Origin: an uncultured Erysipelotrichaceae bacterium
GTDB taxonomy: Bacteria > Bacillota_I > Bacilli_A > Erysipelotrichales > Erysipelotrichaceae
DNA length: 9,594 nt
Reading direction: 5' to 3'
NCBI GenBank assembly: GCA_902803275.1
Contig: CADCPE010000122.1
Location: forward strand, 1-9,594
Position 1 is the first letter of the stretch; each line of letters begins with the position of its first letter. A program made the position numbers and the translations under genes. Positions 1-6,100 of this stretch are shown one piece after another. The notes under the pieces are model-generated. The model was not told the origin of the DNA, searched no databases, and saw nothing but the letters and a program-made list of their open reading frames with translations.

Positions 1-357
1 GAAGGATTAGAACCTGTCTTATATAAGGTTGCAGATATGTTAAAGGATTTACCTATCTTTCCTTTATATGACAACGAGAAAGCTAATCAAAAAGCTGTTT
101 ATAAATATGAAAAACCTAAAGAATTTGAAGTCTTTAATGAAGGCAATGGCATCTTTAGATTAGAGGGCGAAAAGATTATTAGACTATTTGAAAGAACTAA
201 TCTTAAAGATGAAGATTCAGCACTTCGTTTTGGTAGAGCACTATCTAAGATGAATGTAGATGAAGCTTTAAGAGAAAAGGGCTGTAAGAATGGTGATCGA
301 GTATTTATAAAAGACTACAGTTTTGAGTTTATTGATGATGAAGACGACTTTGATTAG
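1..357 (+). CDS. obg: GTPase Obg, C-terminal end (partial, 5' end outside window)
   Basis: The frame is open from base 1 and gives 118 residues before a TAG stop, so only the 3' end of the gene is present. The first residues (EGLEPVLYKVADML) match the helix that ends the Obg GTP-binding domain. From about residue 29 the protein has the Obg C-terminal (OCT) domain: a FEVFNEGNGIFRLEG strand region, then GEKIIRLFERTN, the helix with RFGRALSKMNVDEALREKG, and the closing NGDRVFIKDYSFEF, followed by a short acidic tail. Obg is a ribosome-associated GTPase that helps large-subunit assembly and stress responses. In Bacillota it often follows rplU and rpmA, which would lie upstream of the window. The piece is about 30 percent G+C by hand count on two lines, against 45-50 percent in ruvAB. 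The Walker motifs are outside the window, so identity rests on the OCT domain. Confidence 0.9.
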   Translation, partial: EGLEPVLYKVADMLKDLPIFPLYDNEKANQKAVYKYEKPKEFEVFNEGNGIFRLEGEKIIRLFERTNLKDEDSALRFGRALSKMNVDEALREKGCKNGDRVFIKDYSFEFIDDEDDFD

Positions 358-370
358 TCGTCTTTTTAAT
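341..370 (+). terminator. Intrinsic terminator of obg, overlapping its stop codon
   Basis: AAGACGAC (341-348) pairs perfectly with GTCGTCTT (357-364) around an 8-nt loop, and the T run continues to 367. The TAG stop (355-357) lies at the loop and stem boundary, so the terminator is partly inside the coding region. It separates the obg transcript from ruvA. Confidence 0.8.
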
Positions 371-379
371 ATAGGTCTA

Positions 380-388
380 TGTTATAAT
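380..388 (+). promoter_or_regulatory. Extended -10 promoter of ruvA, probably leaderless
   Basis: TGTTATAAT is a perfect TATAAT hexamer (383-388) with the TGn extension. No convincing -35 is visible at 16-18 bp; the best is T-rich around 361-366. Six bases separate the -10 from the ruvA ATG at 395, so transcription should start at or next to the A of the ATG. Confidence 0.7.
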
Positions 389-394
389 TTTTAT

Positions 395-949
395 ATGATT
401 GGTTTTTTAAGAGGAACAGTTCATCATTTCGGTATGGATTATGTGCTGCTGGATGTCAATGGCGTAGGATACCGTATTAACTTCTTTCATCCGGAAGCGC
501 TGAGTCTGAACAAGGAGATGATCATCTATACTTATCAGAACGTCAGAGAGGACGAGATAAGCCTGTATGGTTTTCTTTCGCTTGCAGAGTATGATCTTTT
601 CATCAAACTGATCTCCGTTAAAGGTCTTGGTCCGAAGATCGCCTCCAATATCCTTTCCAATACGACGGTTGAAGCGATCGTTTCAGCGATCGAAACAGGT
701 GATGTGGACTTCATGCGCAGGATGCCCGGCATCGGAAACAAGACAGCTTCGCAGATCATCCTTGATCTCAAAGGCAAGCTTGTTGAAACGGAAGATGAAA
801 AGCGCGAGGAGCTCAAGGACGTTGCGGAGGCCCTTAAACAGCTGGGCTACAAACCTGCAGAGATCAAACCGGTCATGAAAAAGCTGGAGAAGGAAACGGG
901 TTCAACGGATGAGCTCGTGCGCAAGGCTCTGGCCATGCTCATAAAGTAA
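395..949 (+). CDS. ruvA: Holliday junction branch migration protein RuvA
   Basis: RuvA binds the four-way Holliday junction as a tetramer and loads the RuvB motors during recombinational repair. The 184-residue protein is a little shorter than the usual 190-205. An OB-fold domain covers about residues 1-62, beginning MIGFLRGTV and containing DVNGVGYRI. Two helix-hairpin-helix motifs follow, SVKGLGPKIA (74-83) and RMPGIGNKTASQI (109-121). A flexible charged linker leads to the RuvB-binding domain III (about 141-184, EALKQLGYKPAEI to the C-terminus). I start at ATG 395 because the family begins MIGxLxG; the in-frame ATG at 323 would lie inside obg. No ribosome binding site precedes 395, and the TATAAT box ends 6 nt upstream, pointing to leaderless initiation. 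ruvB follows after 9 bp, so the two genes form an operon. No ruvC is present, as is common in Bacillota. Confidence 0.95.
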   Translation: MIGFLRGTVHHFGMDYVLLDVNGVGYRINFFHPEALSLNKEMIIYTYQNVREDEISLYGFLSLAEYDLFIKLISVKGLGPKIASNILSNTTVEAIVSAIETGDVDFMRRMPGIGNKTASQIILDLKGKLVETEDEKREELKDVAEALKQLGYKPAEIKPVMKKLEKETGSTDELVRKALAMLIK

Positions 950-958
950 AAAAGAATT

Positions 959-1969
959 ATGGATGATTTAAAAGTATTATCTGCTGATAAGCAAAAAGAA
1001 GACGATGATGCCAGCTTAAGGCCCCAATCCTTGAGCGAGTACATCGGACAGAGCGATCTCAAGGAAAACCTTGAGGTTTTCATCAAGGCTGCCAAGATGC
1101 GCGATGAAGCTCTCGATCATGTCCTGCTGTATGGCCCGCCGGGTTTAGGAAAGACGACCATGGCCTATATCCTGGCTAATGAAATGGGGACGCACATCAA
1201 GACAACGACCGGTCCAAGCATTGAAAAGACCGGAGATCTGGCAGCGATCCTTTCGTCGCTGGAAATGGGGGATGTCCTTTTCATCGATGAGATCCACCGT
1301 TTGCCGAAGATCGTTGAAGAAGTTCTCTATTCTGCTATGGAGGATTTCTATATCGATATCGTCGTCGGCAAGGAAGAAGGTGCCAAGTCGATAAGACTGG
1401 ATCTGCCGCCATTCACGCTGGTCGGAGCAACGACCAGAGCCGGGGCTATCTCTTCACCGTTGAGAGACAGATTCGGCATCACTTCAAAACTGAACTACTA
1501 TTCCGAAGATGAACTCGCTCAGATCGTCAGAAGGACATCGCGAGTCCTCAATACGAAGATCGAAGAAGATGCGGTCCTTGAGATCGCCAAAAGATCACGC
1601 GGTACTCCAAGAATCGCCAACAGGCTTTTCAGAAGAGTAAGAGACTTCGCCATGGTCAGAAATGACGGGCTGATCGATATTGAGATCGCAAAAGGCGCTC
1701 TGGAGAAACTGAAAGTCGATTCATTGGGACTTGATGATGTTGATATCCGCTATCTCAGGGGGATCATTGAAAGATTCCGTGGCGGTCCGGTAGGTCTTGA
1801 GGCGATCGCCAGCGCCATAGGTGAGGAGACGATAACGCTGGAAGATGTCAATGAACCTTATCTGCTGCAGATAGGCTTCATCAACAGAACGCCAAGAGGC
1901 AGAACGGCCACGGAGAAGGCTTATAAGCATCTGAACATCAATTTTGAACAGAAACTGTTTTGCGATTGA
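959..1969 (+). CDS. ruvB: Holliday junction DNA helicase RuvB
   Basis: RuvB is the AAA+ hexameric motor that pulls DNA through the RuvA-bound junction using ATP. The 336 residues match the usual length. Visible elements in order: the RPxxLxEYIGQ N-terminal segment (21-31), Walker A GPPGLGKT (59-66), Walker B LFIDEIH (107-113), sensor 1 GATTRAG (156-162), the arginine-finger stretch SSPLRDRFG (165-173), sensor 2 RGTPRIANR (214-222), and a winged-helix DNA-binding domain (about 255-325) with [10 protein letters not shown] and the closing [12 protein letters not shown]. No motif is damaged. The ATG is 9 bp after the ruvA stop, with only an A-rich spacer and no good Shine-Dalgarno, so translation is probably coupled to ruvA. 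The TGA stop at 1967-1969 is also part of the -35 box of rpmG. Confidence 0.97.
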   Translation: MDDLKVLSADKQKEDDDASLRPQSLSEYIGQSDLKENLEVFIKAAKMRDEALDHVLLYGPPGLGKTTMAYILANEMGTHIKTTTGPSIEKTGDLAAILSSLEMGDVLFIDEIHRLPKIVEEVLYSAMEDFYIDIVVGKEEGAKSIRLDLPPFTLVGATTRAGAISSPLRDRFGITSKLNYYSEDELAQIVRRTSRVLNTKIEEDAVLEIAKRSRGTPRIANRLFRRVRDFAMVRNDGLIDIEIAKGALEKLKVDSLGLDDVDIRYLRGIIERFRGGPVGLEAIASAIGEETITLEDVNEPYLLQIGFINRTPRGRTATEKAYKHLNINFEQKLFCD

Positions 1970-1995
1970 AATTTGAAATAATACTATGGTAGAAT
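1966..1995 (+). promoter_or_regulatory. Promoter of rpmG
   Basis: TTGAAA (1966-1971) and TAGAAT (1990-1995) are separated by 18 bp. TGG directly before the -10 supplies an extended TGn element. The -35 overlaps the ruvB stop codon. Predicted start is near 2002, followed by a strong GGAGGT (2010-2015) at 8 nt from the rpmG ATG. Confidence 0.7.
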
Positions 1996-2023
1996 TATTA
2001 AGCGTAAATGGAGGTAAGTATAA

Positions 2024-2176
2024 ATGCCAAGAGATTTTGTAACATTCAAATGTTCTGAGTGTGGAGAAGAAACATACTTCGGTTCTAGAAATAAGAAAAA
2101 ACATCCTGATAAGATGGAAATCAAAAAGTTCTGTCCAAAGTGCAACAAAATGACTACTCACAAGGAGAAGAAATAG
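2024..2176 (+). CDS. rpmG: 50S ribosomal protein L33 (bL33), zinc-ribbon form
   Basis: This 50-residue reading frame encodes bL33, a small basic protein of the large ribosomal subunit near the E site. The product begins MPRDFVTFKCSECGEETYF and has two CxxC pairs (C10, C13 and C37, C40), so it is the zinc-binding form rather than the cysteine-free form. The NKKKHPDKMEIKKFCPKCNK region is typical of the family. The start is fixed by GGAGGT at 2010-2015. It has its own promoter and a terminator that overlaps the stop, so it is a single-gene transcription unit. It is about 33 percent G+C, well below the surrounding genes, with codons such as AGA, TCT, ACA and GAA, perhaps reflecting codon adaptation of a highly expressed gene. 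Confidence 0.96.
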   Translation: MPRDFVTFKCSECGEETYFGSRNKKKHPDKMEIKKFCPKCNKMTTHKEKK

Positions 2177-2192
2177 GCTTATGCCTATTTTT
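2171..2192 (+). terminator. Intrinsic terminator of rpmG, overlapping its stop codon
   Basis: AAATAGGC (2171-2178) and GCCTATTT (2183-2190) form a perfect 8-bp stem with a TTAT loop and a short T run. The rpmG stop TAG (2174-2176) is inside the left arm. The next start codon is only 9-10 nt beyond, so this hairpin also lies directly against the hydrolase start. Confidence 0.75.
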
Positions 2193-2200
2193 AATTTTCA

Positions 2201-2797
2201 ATGGAAGTCAAAAGATTCGTCCTTGGCCCTATAGCTACCAATACTTATCTTCTTGAAGAAGAAGGCAAGGCCATCCTAATCGATCCGGCCTCCAAAGCAA
2301 ATAAGCTGATAGAGATTCTCGGTGATCTTGAACTTGTGGCTGTTCTGCTTACACACGGCCATTTTGATCACATCAAAGCAGTTGATGGTCTTTATGATCG
2401 CTATAAGTGTCCAGTCTATCTTCATGAAGCAGATGAGATAATTGCCAGAGACAAACTCTCAGGAGCGGAGTTCGGACTGGTGTCCTATATCAGCTGTCCG
2501 ACAGTTCCTTTAAAGGAAGGAAAGATGAAGATCGGGCCTTTTGAATTTGAAGTGATCTTTACACCCGGCCATACCGATGGTTCGCTCATTTATGTCTTCG
2601 ATGACATCATCTTTACCGGTGATACACTGTTCAAGGGGTCAGTAGGTCGTACCGACCTTTTCATGGGTGACGCCCGCAAGCTTAAGCAGTCACTGAATAT
2701 CTTCAAAAGTCTTGAAAAGGATTACCGTATCTGCCCGGGCCACGAAGAAGAGACTACGCTGTATTTTGAACTTGCGACAAACTATTACCTGAGATAG
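2201..2797 (+). CDS. Metallo-beta-lactamase-fold hydrolase (YqgX / glyoxalase II-like)
   Basis: This 198-residue protein belongs to the small MBL-fold hydrolases annotated as glyoxalase II-like or YqgX-like. All metal ligands are visible: THGHFDH (51-57, giving H52, H54, D56 and H57), TPGHTDG with H124, FTGDTLF with bridging D141, and CPGHEE with H181. That implies a complete binuclear site. The start MEVKRFVLGPIATNTYLL is typical of the family, and there is no alternative ATG nearby. No signal peptide is seen, so it should be cytoplasmic. No ribosome binding site precedes the ATG, only a T-rich run after the rpmG terminator. Translation may be leaderless (TTTAAT at 2190-2195 could be a -10) or depend on read-through. 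Substrate cannot be told from sequence: thioesters such as S-lactoylglutathione analogues are typical for relatives, but this organism may lack glutathione. Confidence 0.9.
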   Translation: MEVKRFVLGPIATNTYLLEEEGKAILIDPASKANKLIEILGDLELVAVLLTHGHFDHIKAVDGLYDRYKCPVYLHEADEIIARDKLSGAEFGLVSYISCPTVPLKEGKMKIGPFEFEVIFTPGHTDGSLIYVFDDIIFTGDTLFKGSVGRTDLFMGDARKLKQSLNIFKSLEKDYRICPGHEEETTLYFELATNYYLR

Positions 2798-2824
2798 ATC
2801 ATAGCCATACAGAATATTATCGAG

Positions 2825-2849
2825 AAAACAGTTTAGATACTGTTTTTTT
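2825..2849 (+). terminator. Intrinsic terminator after the MBL-fold hydrolase
   Basis: AAAACAGT (2825-2832) pairs with ACTGTTTT (2839-2846) around a TTAGAT loop, and the T run continues to 2849. It isolates the com operon from upstream transcription. Confidence 0.85.
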
Positions 2850-2856
2850 GGTTTGT

Positions 2857-2885
2857 TTGAATGAAAAATATGAAAATCATAAAAC
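2857..2885 (+). promoter_or_regulatory. Weak candidate promoter of the comG operon
   Basis: TTGAAT (2857-2862) and TAAAAC (2880-2885) are spaced 17 bp, between the upstream terminator and comGA. Matches to consensus are only fair, which would suit a gene set needing an activator. I see no clear ComK box (paired AAAA-N5-TTTT) and no streptococcal ComX box. Confidence 0.3.
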
Positions 2886-2896
2886 TTTTTTAGGAA

Positions 2897-2934
2897 TTTT
2901 GCCTCTTTTTGGCTCATAAAGAATAGAGGCGAAA
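2897..2934 (+). promoter_or_regulatory. Hairpin covering the comGA ribosome binding site
   Basis: TTTTGCCTCT (2897-2906) can pair with AGAGGCGAAA (2925-2934), giving ten pairs including one G-U, with an 18-nt loop. The right arm contains the comGA Shine-Dalgarno (AGAGG, 2925-2929), 7 nt before the ATG at 2937. There is no T run, so it is not a terminator. A competing short GCC/GGC pairing (2901-2903 with 2911-2913) is also possible. Confidence 0.55.
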
Positions 2935-2936
2935 CT

Positions 2937-3899
2937 ATGGAAGAAAGACTGATGGCTCTTCTAAGATTGGCTATCAAATACAACGCAACCGATATCCATT
3001 TCACGGTCAATTATCAGGAAGTTGAAATTGAGATGCGCATCAACGGTGAACTGAAAAAAGTCAAATCACAGTTTGAAGACTATAAGCTGATCCGCTATCT
3101 TCAGTATCTTTCCAATCTTGATGTCGGGAACATCATGACTCCGCAGACCGGCCAGTTTGAAACGGAAGTGGATGGAGTCCTTCTTTCAATGCGCTTTGCG
3201 ATCATCAGCAAGCTCAATTACACCAACGGCGTGCTGAGGATCCTCAATTCAAGACTGAAGATCGATGCGGACTCGCTTTCGATATTCAAAAGACAGAATT
3301 CCTATTTCAAATCGCTGCTGAAAAAGGACTGCGGACTCATTCTGTTTTCCGGACCGACGGGCTCGGGAAAGACCACGACCCTTTACTCGCTTCTTGAATC
3401 CGTGAATAAACGCAAGATCTATACGATCGAGGATCCGATCGAAGTCTTTCATGATGGATTCATTCAGCTCTCAGTAAATGAAGCTGTCCATTTTGACTAT
3501 GCGGAAGGAGTTAAACAGATACTGAGGCATGATCCCGATATCATCATGATCGGCGAGATCCGTGATGAGAAAGCGGCAAAGATGGCGGTCATCGCCGCCA
3601 ATACCGGACACCTGGTCCTGTCCACCATTCATACCTCAAGAGCTTCTAGCTGCATATCGAGGATGGTCGAACTGGGTGTCAATGAGGACAATCTCTATGA
3701 GAATCTGATCTGTGTCAGTAACCAGCGCATGATGATAAACAGGAACAATGAGCGCAAGATTGTACTATACGAGATCATGGACGAAGATGAGATCGAATTC
3801 TTTCGCAGATATAAGCGCAATTCCAGGAATTTTATCAGCATTCAGATGCAGAAGATCGCAGGAGTAAAAAATGGGCTTTTCGCTGAAGATGCTGTCTGA
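2937..3899 (+). CDS. comGA: Competence pilus assembly ATPase ComGA (PilB/GspE family)
   Basis: ComGA is the cytoplasmic hexameric ATPase that drives assembly of the competence pilus for DNA uptake. The 320-residue protein has the short N-terminal domain typical of Gram-positive forms (begins ALLRLAIKYNATDIHF), then the motor: Walker A GPTGSGKTT (139-147), Asp box YTIEDPIE (162-169), Walker B DPDIIMIGEIRD (199-210) and His box TGHLVLSTIHT (223-233). All catalytic boxes are complete. The four-cysteine zinc motif of Gram-negative PilB is absent, as expected for ComGA. The ATG is fixed by AGAGG 7 nt upstream, which the preceding hairpin can mask. It is the first gene of a seven-gene operon, and its 3' end overlaps comGB by 29 bp, suggesting translational coupling. 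Absence of a prepilin peptidase gene here is usual. Confidence 0.95.
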   Translation: MEERLMALLRLAIKYNATDIHFTVNYQEVEIEMRINGELKKVKSQFEDYKLIRYLQYLSNLDVGNIMTPQTGQFETEVDGVLLSMRFAIISKLNYTNGVLRILNSRLKIDADSLSIFKRQNSYFKSLLKKDCGLILFSGPTGSGKTTTLYSLLESVNKRKIYTIEDPIEVFHDGFIQLSVNEAVHFDYAEGVKQILRHDPDIIMIGEIRDEKAAKMAVIAANTGHLVLSTIHTSRASSCISRMVELGVNEDNLYENLICVSNQRMMINRNNERKIVLYEIMDEDEIEFFRRYKRNSRNFISIQMQKIAGVKNGLFAEDAV

Positions 3900-4878
3900 G
3901 CAGACCCTGAGCGTGGAGGATATCTCTTATCTTTCCAAACTGCTCAACACCAATATGTCGATCAGTGAATGTTTCTCACTTCTGGAAAATCGAAAAAACA
4001 AGGAGATCTTTGAGAATATCCGAAGCAAGCTTGATCAGGGTGAGATGATCGAGAATGTGATCAGAGACTATCTGCCTAGACAACTGAAGACCTACGTGAT
4101 ATCGCTGCTTTCTACTTTGTCACTGTCAGCTTCCCTGTCTTTGTCTTTGAGGTTTGAGAAAAGAGCTCAGGAAGGCAAGAAGGAGCTGCTCAATTCATTG
4201 GCCTATCCGCTGATCCTGCTGTTTATAACGATGACTTCCCTTTATCTGTTTGATCTCTACGGGATCGATTCGATCTTCTCGCTTATAAGTTCTTTTGAAG
4301 CGGATATAGAGCTGTTCGATTCACTGAGGATTGCCTTCAGGATCATGATCAACATTTTCTATTATCTGGTACTGCTTATGTTCATACTGGCTCTGTTTTT
4401 CTTCAAACCGGCCAATGTGATCATGCTGTACATATTCGTATCCAGACATCTGCCCAATTCCTTGCTCAATATTCATTATTCGCAGGAATTCATGGCGCTG
4501 TTTCTGATCTGCTGCGAAGCGGGATACAAAACCAGACAAGCTCTAGAGATACTGAAAGCCATGACAAGCAAGCCGGTGATCTCCTTTCTGGCTTTCCATC
4601 TCGATGAGAGCCTCATGGAAGGAGAAAGTCTCAAGGAAGCGACCAGGAAGAACTATTATGATTCATCCCTGTCACGTTTCATCAAGATCGCCAATTACAC
4701 AAATGACTTTTCCGAAGTGATCGGTTCCTACGTGGAACTGTCCCGTGAAAAGATCAGACGCAGGATGAAACGCTATACAAACACCATTCAGATGATGACC
4801 TATGTCTTTATCGGCTTCATCATCATCTTCATCTACCAGATATTATTCATGCCGATGCAGGCCATCAGCCTGTACTGA
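3871..4878 (+). CDS. comGB: Competence pilus membrane platform protein ComGB (GspF/PilC family)
   Basis: ComGB is the polytopic inner-membrane platform on which ComGA acts and from which pseudopilins are extruded. The 335-residue protein shows the family's duplicated layout: a helical cytoplasmic domain (about 1-105, with LSKLLNTNMSISECFSLLE), membrane segments near 111-128 and 158-178, a second cytoplasmic domain (about 200-300, with EFMALFLICCEAGYKTRQALEIL), and a final membrane segment near 309-328. This fits the T2SSF fold. The start at 3871 is inside comGA but has AGGAG (3860-3864) 6 nt upstream, so I accept the overlap. Serine and leucine runs at 80-92 (SLLSTLSLSASLSLSL) form an unusual low-complexity patch. 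comGC follows 10 bp after the stop. Confidence 0.92.
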   Translation: MGFSLKMLSEQTLSVEDISYLSKLLNTNMSISECFSLLENRKNKEIFENIRSKLDQGEMIENVIRDYLPRQLKTYVISLLSTLSLSASLSLSLRFEKRAQEGKKELLNSLAYPLILLFITMTSLYLFDLYGIDSIFSLISSFEADIELFDSLRIAFRIMINIFYYLVLLMFILALFFFKPANVIMLYIFVSRHLPNSLLNIHYSQEFMALFLICCEAGYKTRQALEILKAMTSKPVISFLAFHLDESLMEGESLKEATRKNYYDSSLSRFIKIANYTNDFSEVIGSYVELSREKIRRRMKRYTNTIQMMTYVFIGFIIIFIYQILFMPMQAISLY

Positions 4879-4888
4879 AAGGAGACCT

Positions 4889-5188
4889 ATGAAAAATAGC
4901 AAAGGCTTTACTTTACTGGAAATGGTAGTCGTTGTGATCATCATTTCCATCCTGTTCCTTCTTACTGTCCCCAATGTTTCCAGAGTCATCTCATCTGTGG
5001 ATTCCAAGGCCTGCCAGGCGCTGACCAAGGTCGTGGATTCGGCGATCGTCCAGTTCAGACTGGATTACGACAGCGATCCGGGTTCACTTGCCGATCTTGT
5101 CAACGGAGGATATCTTGAACCGGAACAAACAAGATGCAGCAGCGGCGATTCTCTTTCGATCGTGGACGGGCACTGTGTCATCGACTGA
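4889..5188 (+). CDS. comGC: Major competence pseudopilin ComGC
   Basis: ComGC is the main subunit of the competence pilus. The 99-residue precursor begins MKNSKG and then FTLLEMVVVVIIISILFLL, a textbook type III signal: prepilin peptidase should cut after G6 and methylate F7, and E11 is the conserved Glu at mature position 5. The hydrophobic N-terminal helix (about 7-27) is followed by a small soluble domain. Cysteines at 42, 83 and 96 allow an intramolecular disulphide, as known for ComGC of Bacillus. I start at ATG 4889, not at the in-frame ATG 4802 inside comGB, because AAAGGAG (4878-4884) precedes it and gives a proper 6-residue leader. Its end overlaps the comGD start by 14 bp. Confidence 0.95.
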   Translation: MKNSKGFTLLEMVVVVIIISILFLLTVPNVSRVISSVDSKACQALTKVVDSAIVQFRLDYDSDPGSLADLVNGGYLEPEQTRCSSGDSLSIVDGHCVID

Positions 5189-5471
5189 GAAAGGCTTTAC
5201 CTTGCTGGAGATGCTTGTGAGCATAATGGTCATCTGCGGTATATGCCTTGTTGCGTTAAGCTTCAATCCAGTCTTGAATCTTGATCATTACTATTACATG
5301 AATGAATATCTGGAAACTCTGTGCGAAAGTCTGACTGAAAAAAAGACCAGCAGCTACAAAGGCGGCATCTTCTTCAACTGTATGGGGCATGTCTATCAGG
5401 GCAAGACTGTCGATTTCGGAAGGCATGAAGTCATCGTCCATCTGGGGAACGGATATGCGACGATCAGATAG
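5175..5471 (+). CDS. comGD: Minor competence pseudopilin ComGD
   Basis: This 98-residue prepilin has the leader MSSTEKG followed by FTLLEMLVSIMVICGICLVAL, so cleavage after G7 leaves Phe at +1 and Glu at +5. It sits second among the pilin genes, the usual comGD position. I infer a GTG start at 5175, which gives a short leader and a 14-bp overlap with comGC for coupling. The only upstream in-frame ATG, at 5088, would add 29 residues of out-of-frame comGC sequence before the signal. The ribosome binding site is weak (TGGA at 5163-5166), so translation probably depends on ribosomes ending comGC. The soluble part is not recognisable by family motif; the name rests on the signal peptide and position. 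Confidence 0.85.
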   Translation: MSSTEKGFTLLEMLVSIMVICGICLVALSFNPVLNLDHYYYMNEYLETLCESLTEKKTSSYKGGIFFNCMGHVYQGKTVDFGRHEVIVHLGNGYATIR

Positions 5472-5670
5472 CGGGTTCTTTCTGATCGATGCGCTTTTGA
5501 GCGTCTTTATCTGTTCCTGTATCTGCATCCTTTGCTTCAGCATCTACAACATCATCGACAGATACCTGAAGGGATATCAGGACTATCAGGAAAGATCCAA
5601 TCTCAGCTATGAAAGGATTTTTGGTGGACTGAAAGATTGCGAGGCCTGCACGATCGATGAATCTGATTAG
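5455..5670 (+). CDS. comGE: Minor competence pseudopilin, ComGE-like
   Basis: This 71-residue protein has a prepilin-like start, MRRSDSG then FFLIDALLSVFICSCICILCF, followed by a short polar tail. The likely peptidase site is after G7. Mature residue 5 is Asp where prepilins usually have Glu; the charge is conserved but the side chain is shorter. I chose ATG 5455 over the in-frame ATG 5389 because GGGGA (5444-5448) lies 6 nt upstream and the leader is then of normal length. It overlaps comGD by 17 bp and the next gene by 14 bp. It is cysteine-rich within the hydrophobic helix (four Cys in about 25 residues). Assignment to comGE is from order and size; the sequence family is very variable. Confidence 0.75.
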   Translation: MRRSDSGFFLIDALLSVFICSCICILCFSIYNIIDRYLKGYQDYQERSNLSYERIFGGLKDCEACTIDESD

Positions 5671-6100
5671 GAATCTGGTAGGTCTGATGATCATCGTTTC
5701 AATGCTGCCGCTTTGTTCGATGGCTTTCAGCTATACATCCCGGATCCCCTTTGAATACAACGAGGTATCAGACGAACTCGCCCTGGCGGAGTTAAGAGAG
5801 ATACTGCTGATAGCCTATGACATGCGCGTATCATACAGTTCTCTCGACTTTCTTTATCAGAACAAGGATTTCACTTTATCCCTGGTCAACCGAAAGATGC
5901 TGCTGCAGCCCGGAACGCAGATCTATCTTAATGACATCGATGAGCTTCATTTTGAAGAAAGAGGGAACGTGATATATGTCATCTATGAAAGAAACAACAG
6001 GAAATATGAAAGAGCCATCGGTGCAAACAAGGGGATTTATCTCGACCGCTTTTCTGATTGTGATGTGCACGATGATGTCTCTGATAGCGGCGAAAGCTGA
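5657..6100 (+). CDS. comGF: Competence protein ComGF-like
   Basis: This 147-residue protein has an N-terminal hydrophobic segment (about 6-25) without a prepilin cleavage motif, matching the known ComGF pattern of a membrane-anchored minor component. The region RKMLLQPGTQIYLNDIDELHF, followed by NVIYVIYERNNRKYERAI, resembles the ComGF core in strand pattern and in the G-I-L-N-D-I turn before the final strand pair. The ATG overlaps the comGE stop by 14 bp. The last 32 or so residues (from about position 117) are encoded where comGG begins in another frame. They form an acidic tail rich in Asp and Ser that looks like a by-product of the overlap. Function in the pilus is inferred from operon position. 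Confidence 0.75.
   Translation: MNLIRNLVGLMIIVSMLPLCSMAFSYTSRIPFEYNEVSDELALAELREILLIAYDMRVSYSSLDFLYQNKDFTLSLVNRKMLLQPGTQIYLNDIDELHFEERGNVIYVIYERNNRKYERAIGANKGIYLDRFSDCDVHDDVSDSGES

Noticed and set aside
323..394. Longer ruvA start at 323
   Set aside because: It would lie inside obg and across its terminator and the -10 box, and adds 24 residues absent from the RuvA family.
1721..2161. Minus-strand open frame of 146 codons opposite ruvB and rpmG
   Set aside because: It is antisense to two well-supported genes, has no recognisable domain and no ribosome binding site.
2850..2936. ComK or ComX box before comGA
   Set aside because: The region is A and T rich, but no paired AAAA-N5-TTTT sites at proper spacing and no TACGAATA-type box can be found.
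4802..4888. Longer comGC start
   Set aside because: The added residues come from comGB out of frame and would bury the prepilin leader; ATG 4889 has a strong AAAGGAG.
5088..5174. ATG 5088 as the comGD start
   Set aside because: It would give a 36-residue leader made of out-of-frame comGC sequence before the cleavage site.
1967..5188. Genome-wide reassignment of TGA to Trp or Gly
   Set aside because: ruvB, comGA, comGB, comGC and comGG all end in TGA at the expected protein length, so TGA is a normal stop here.
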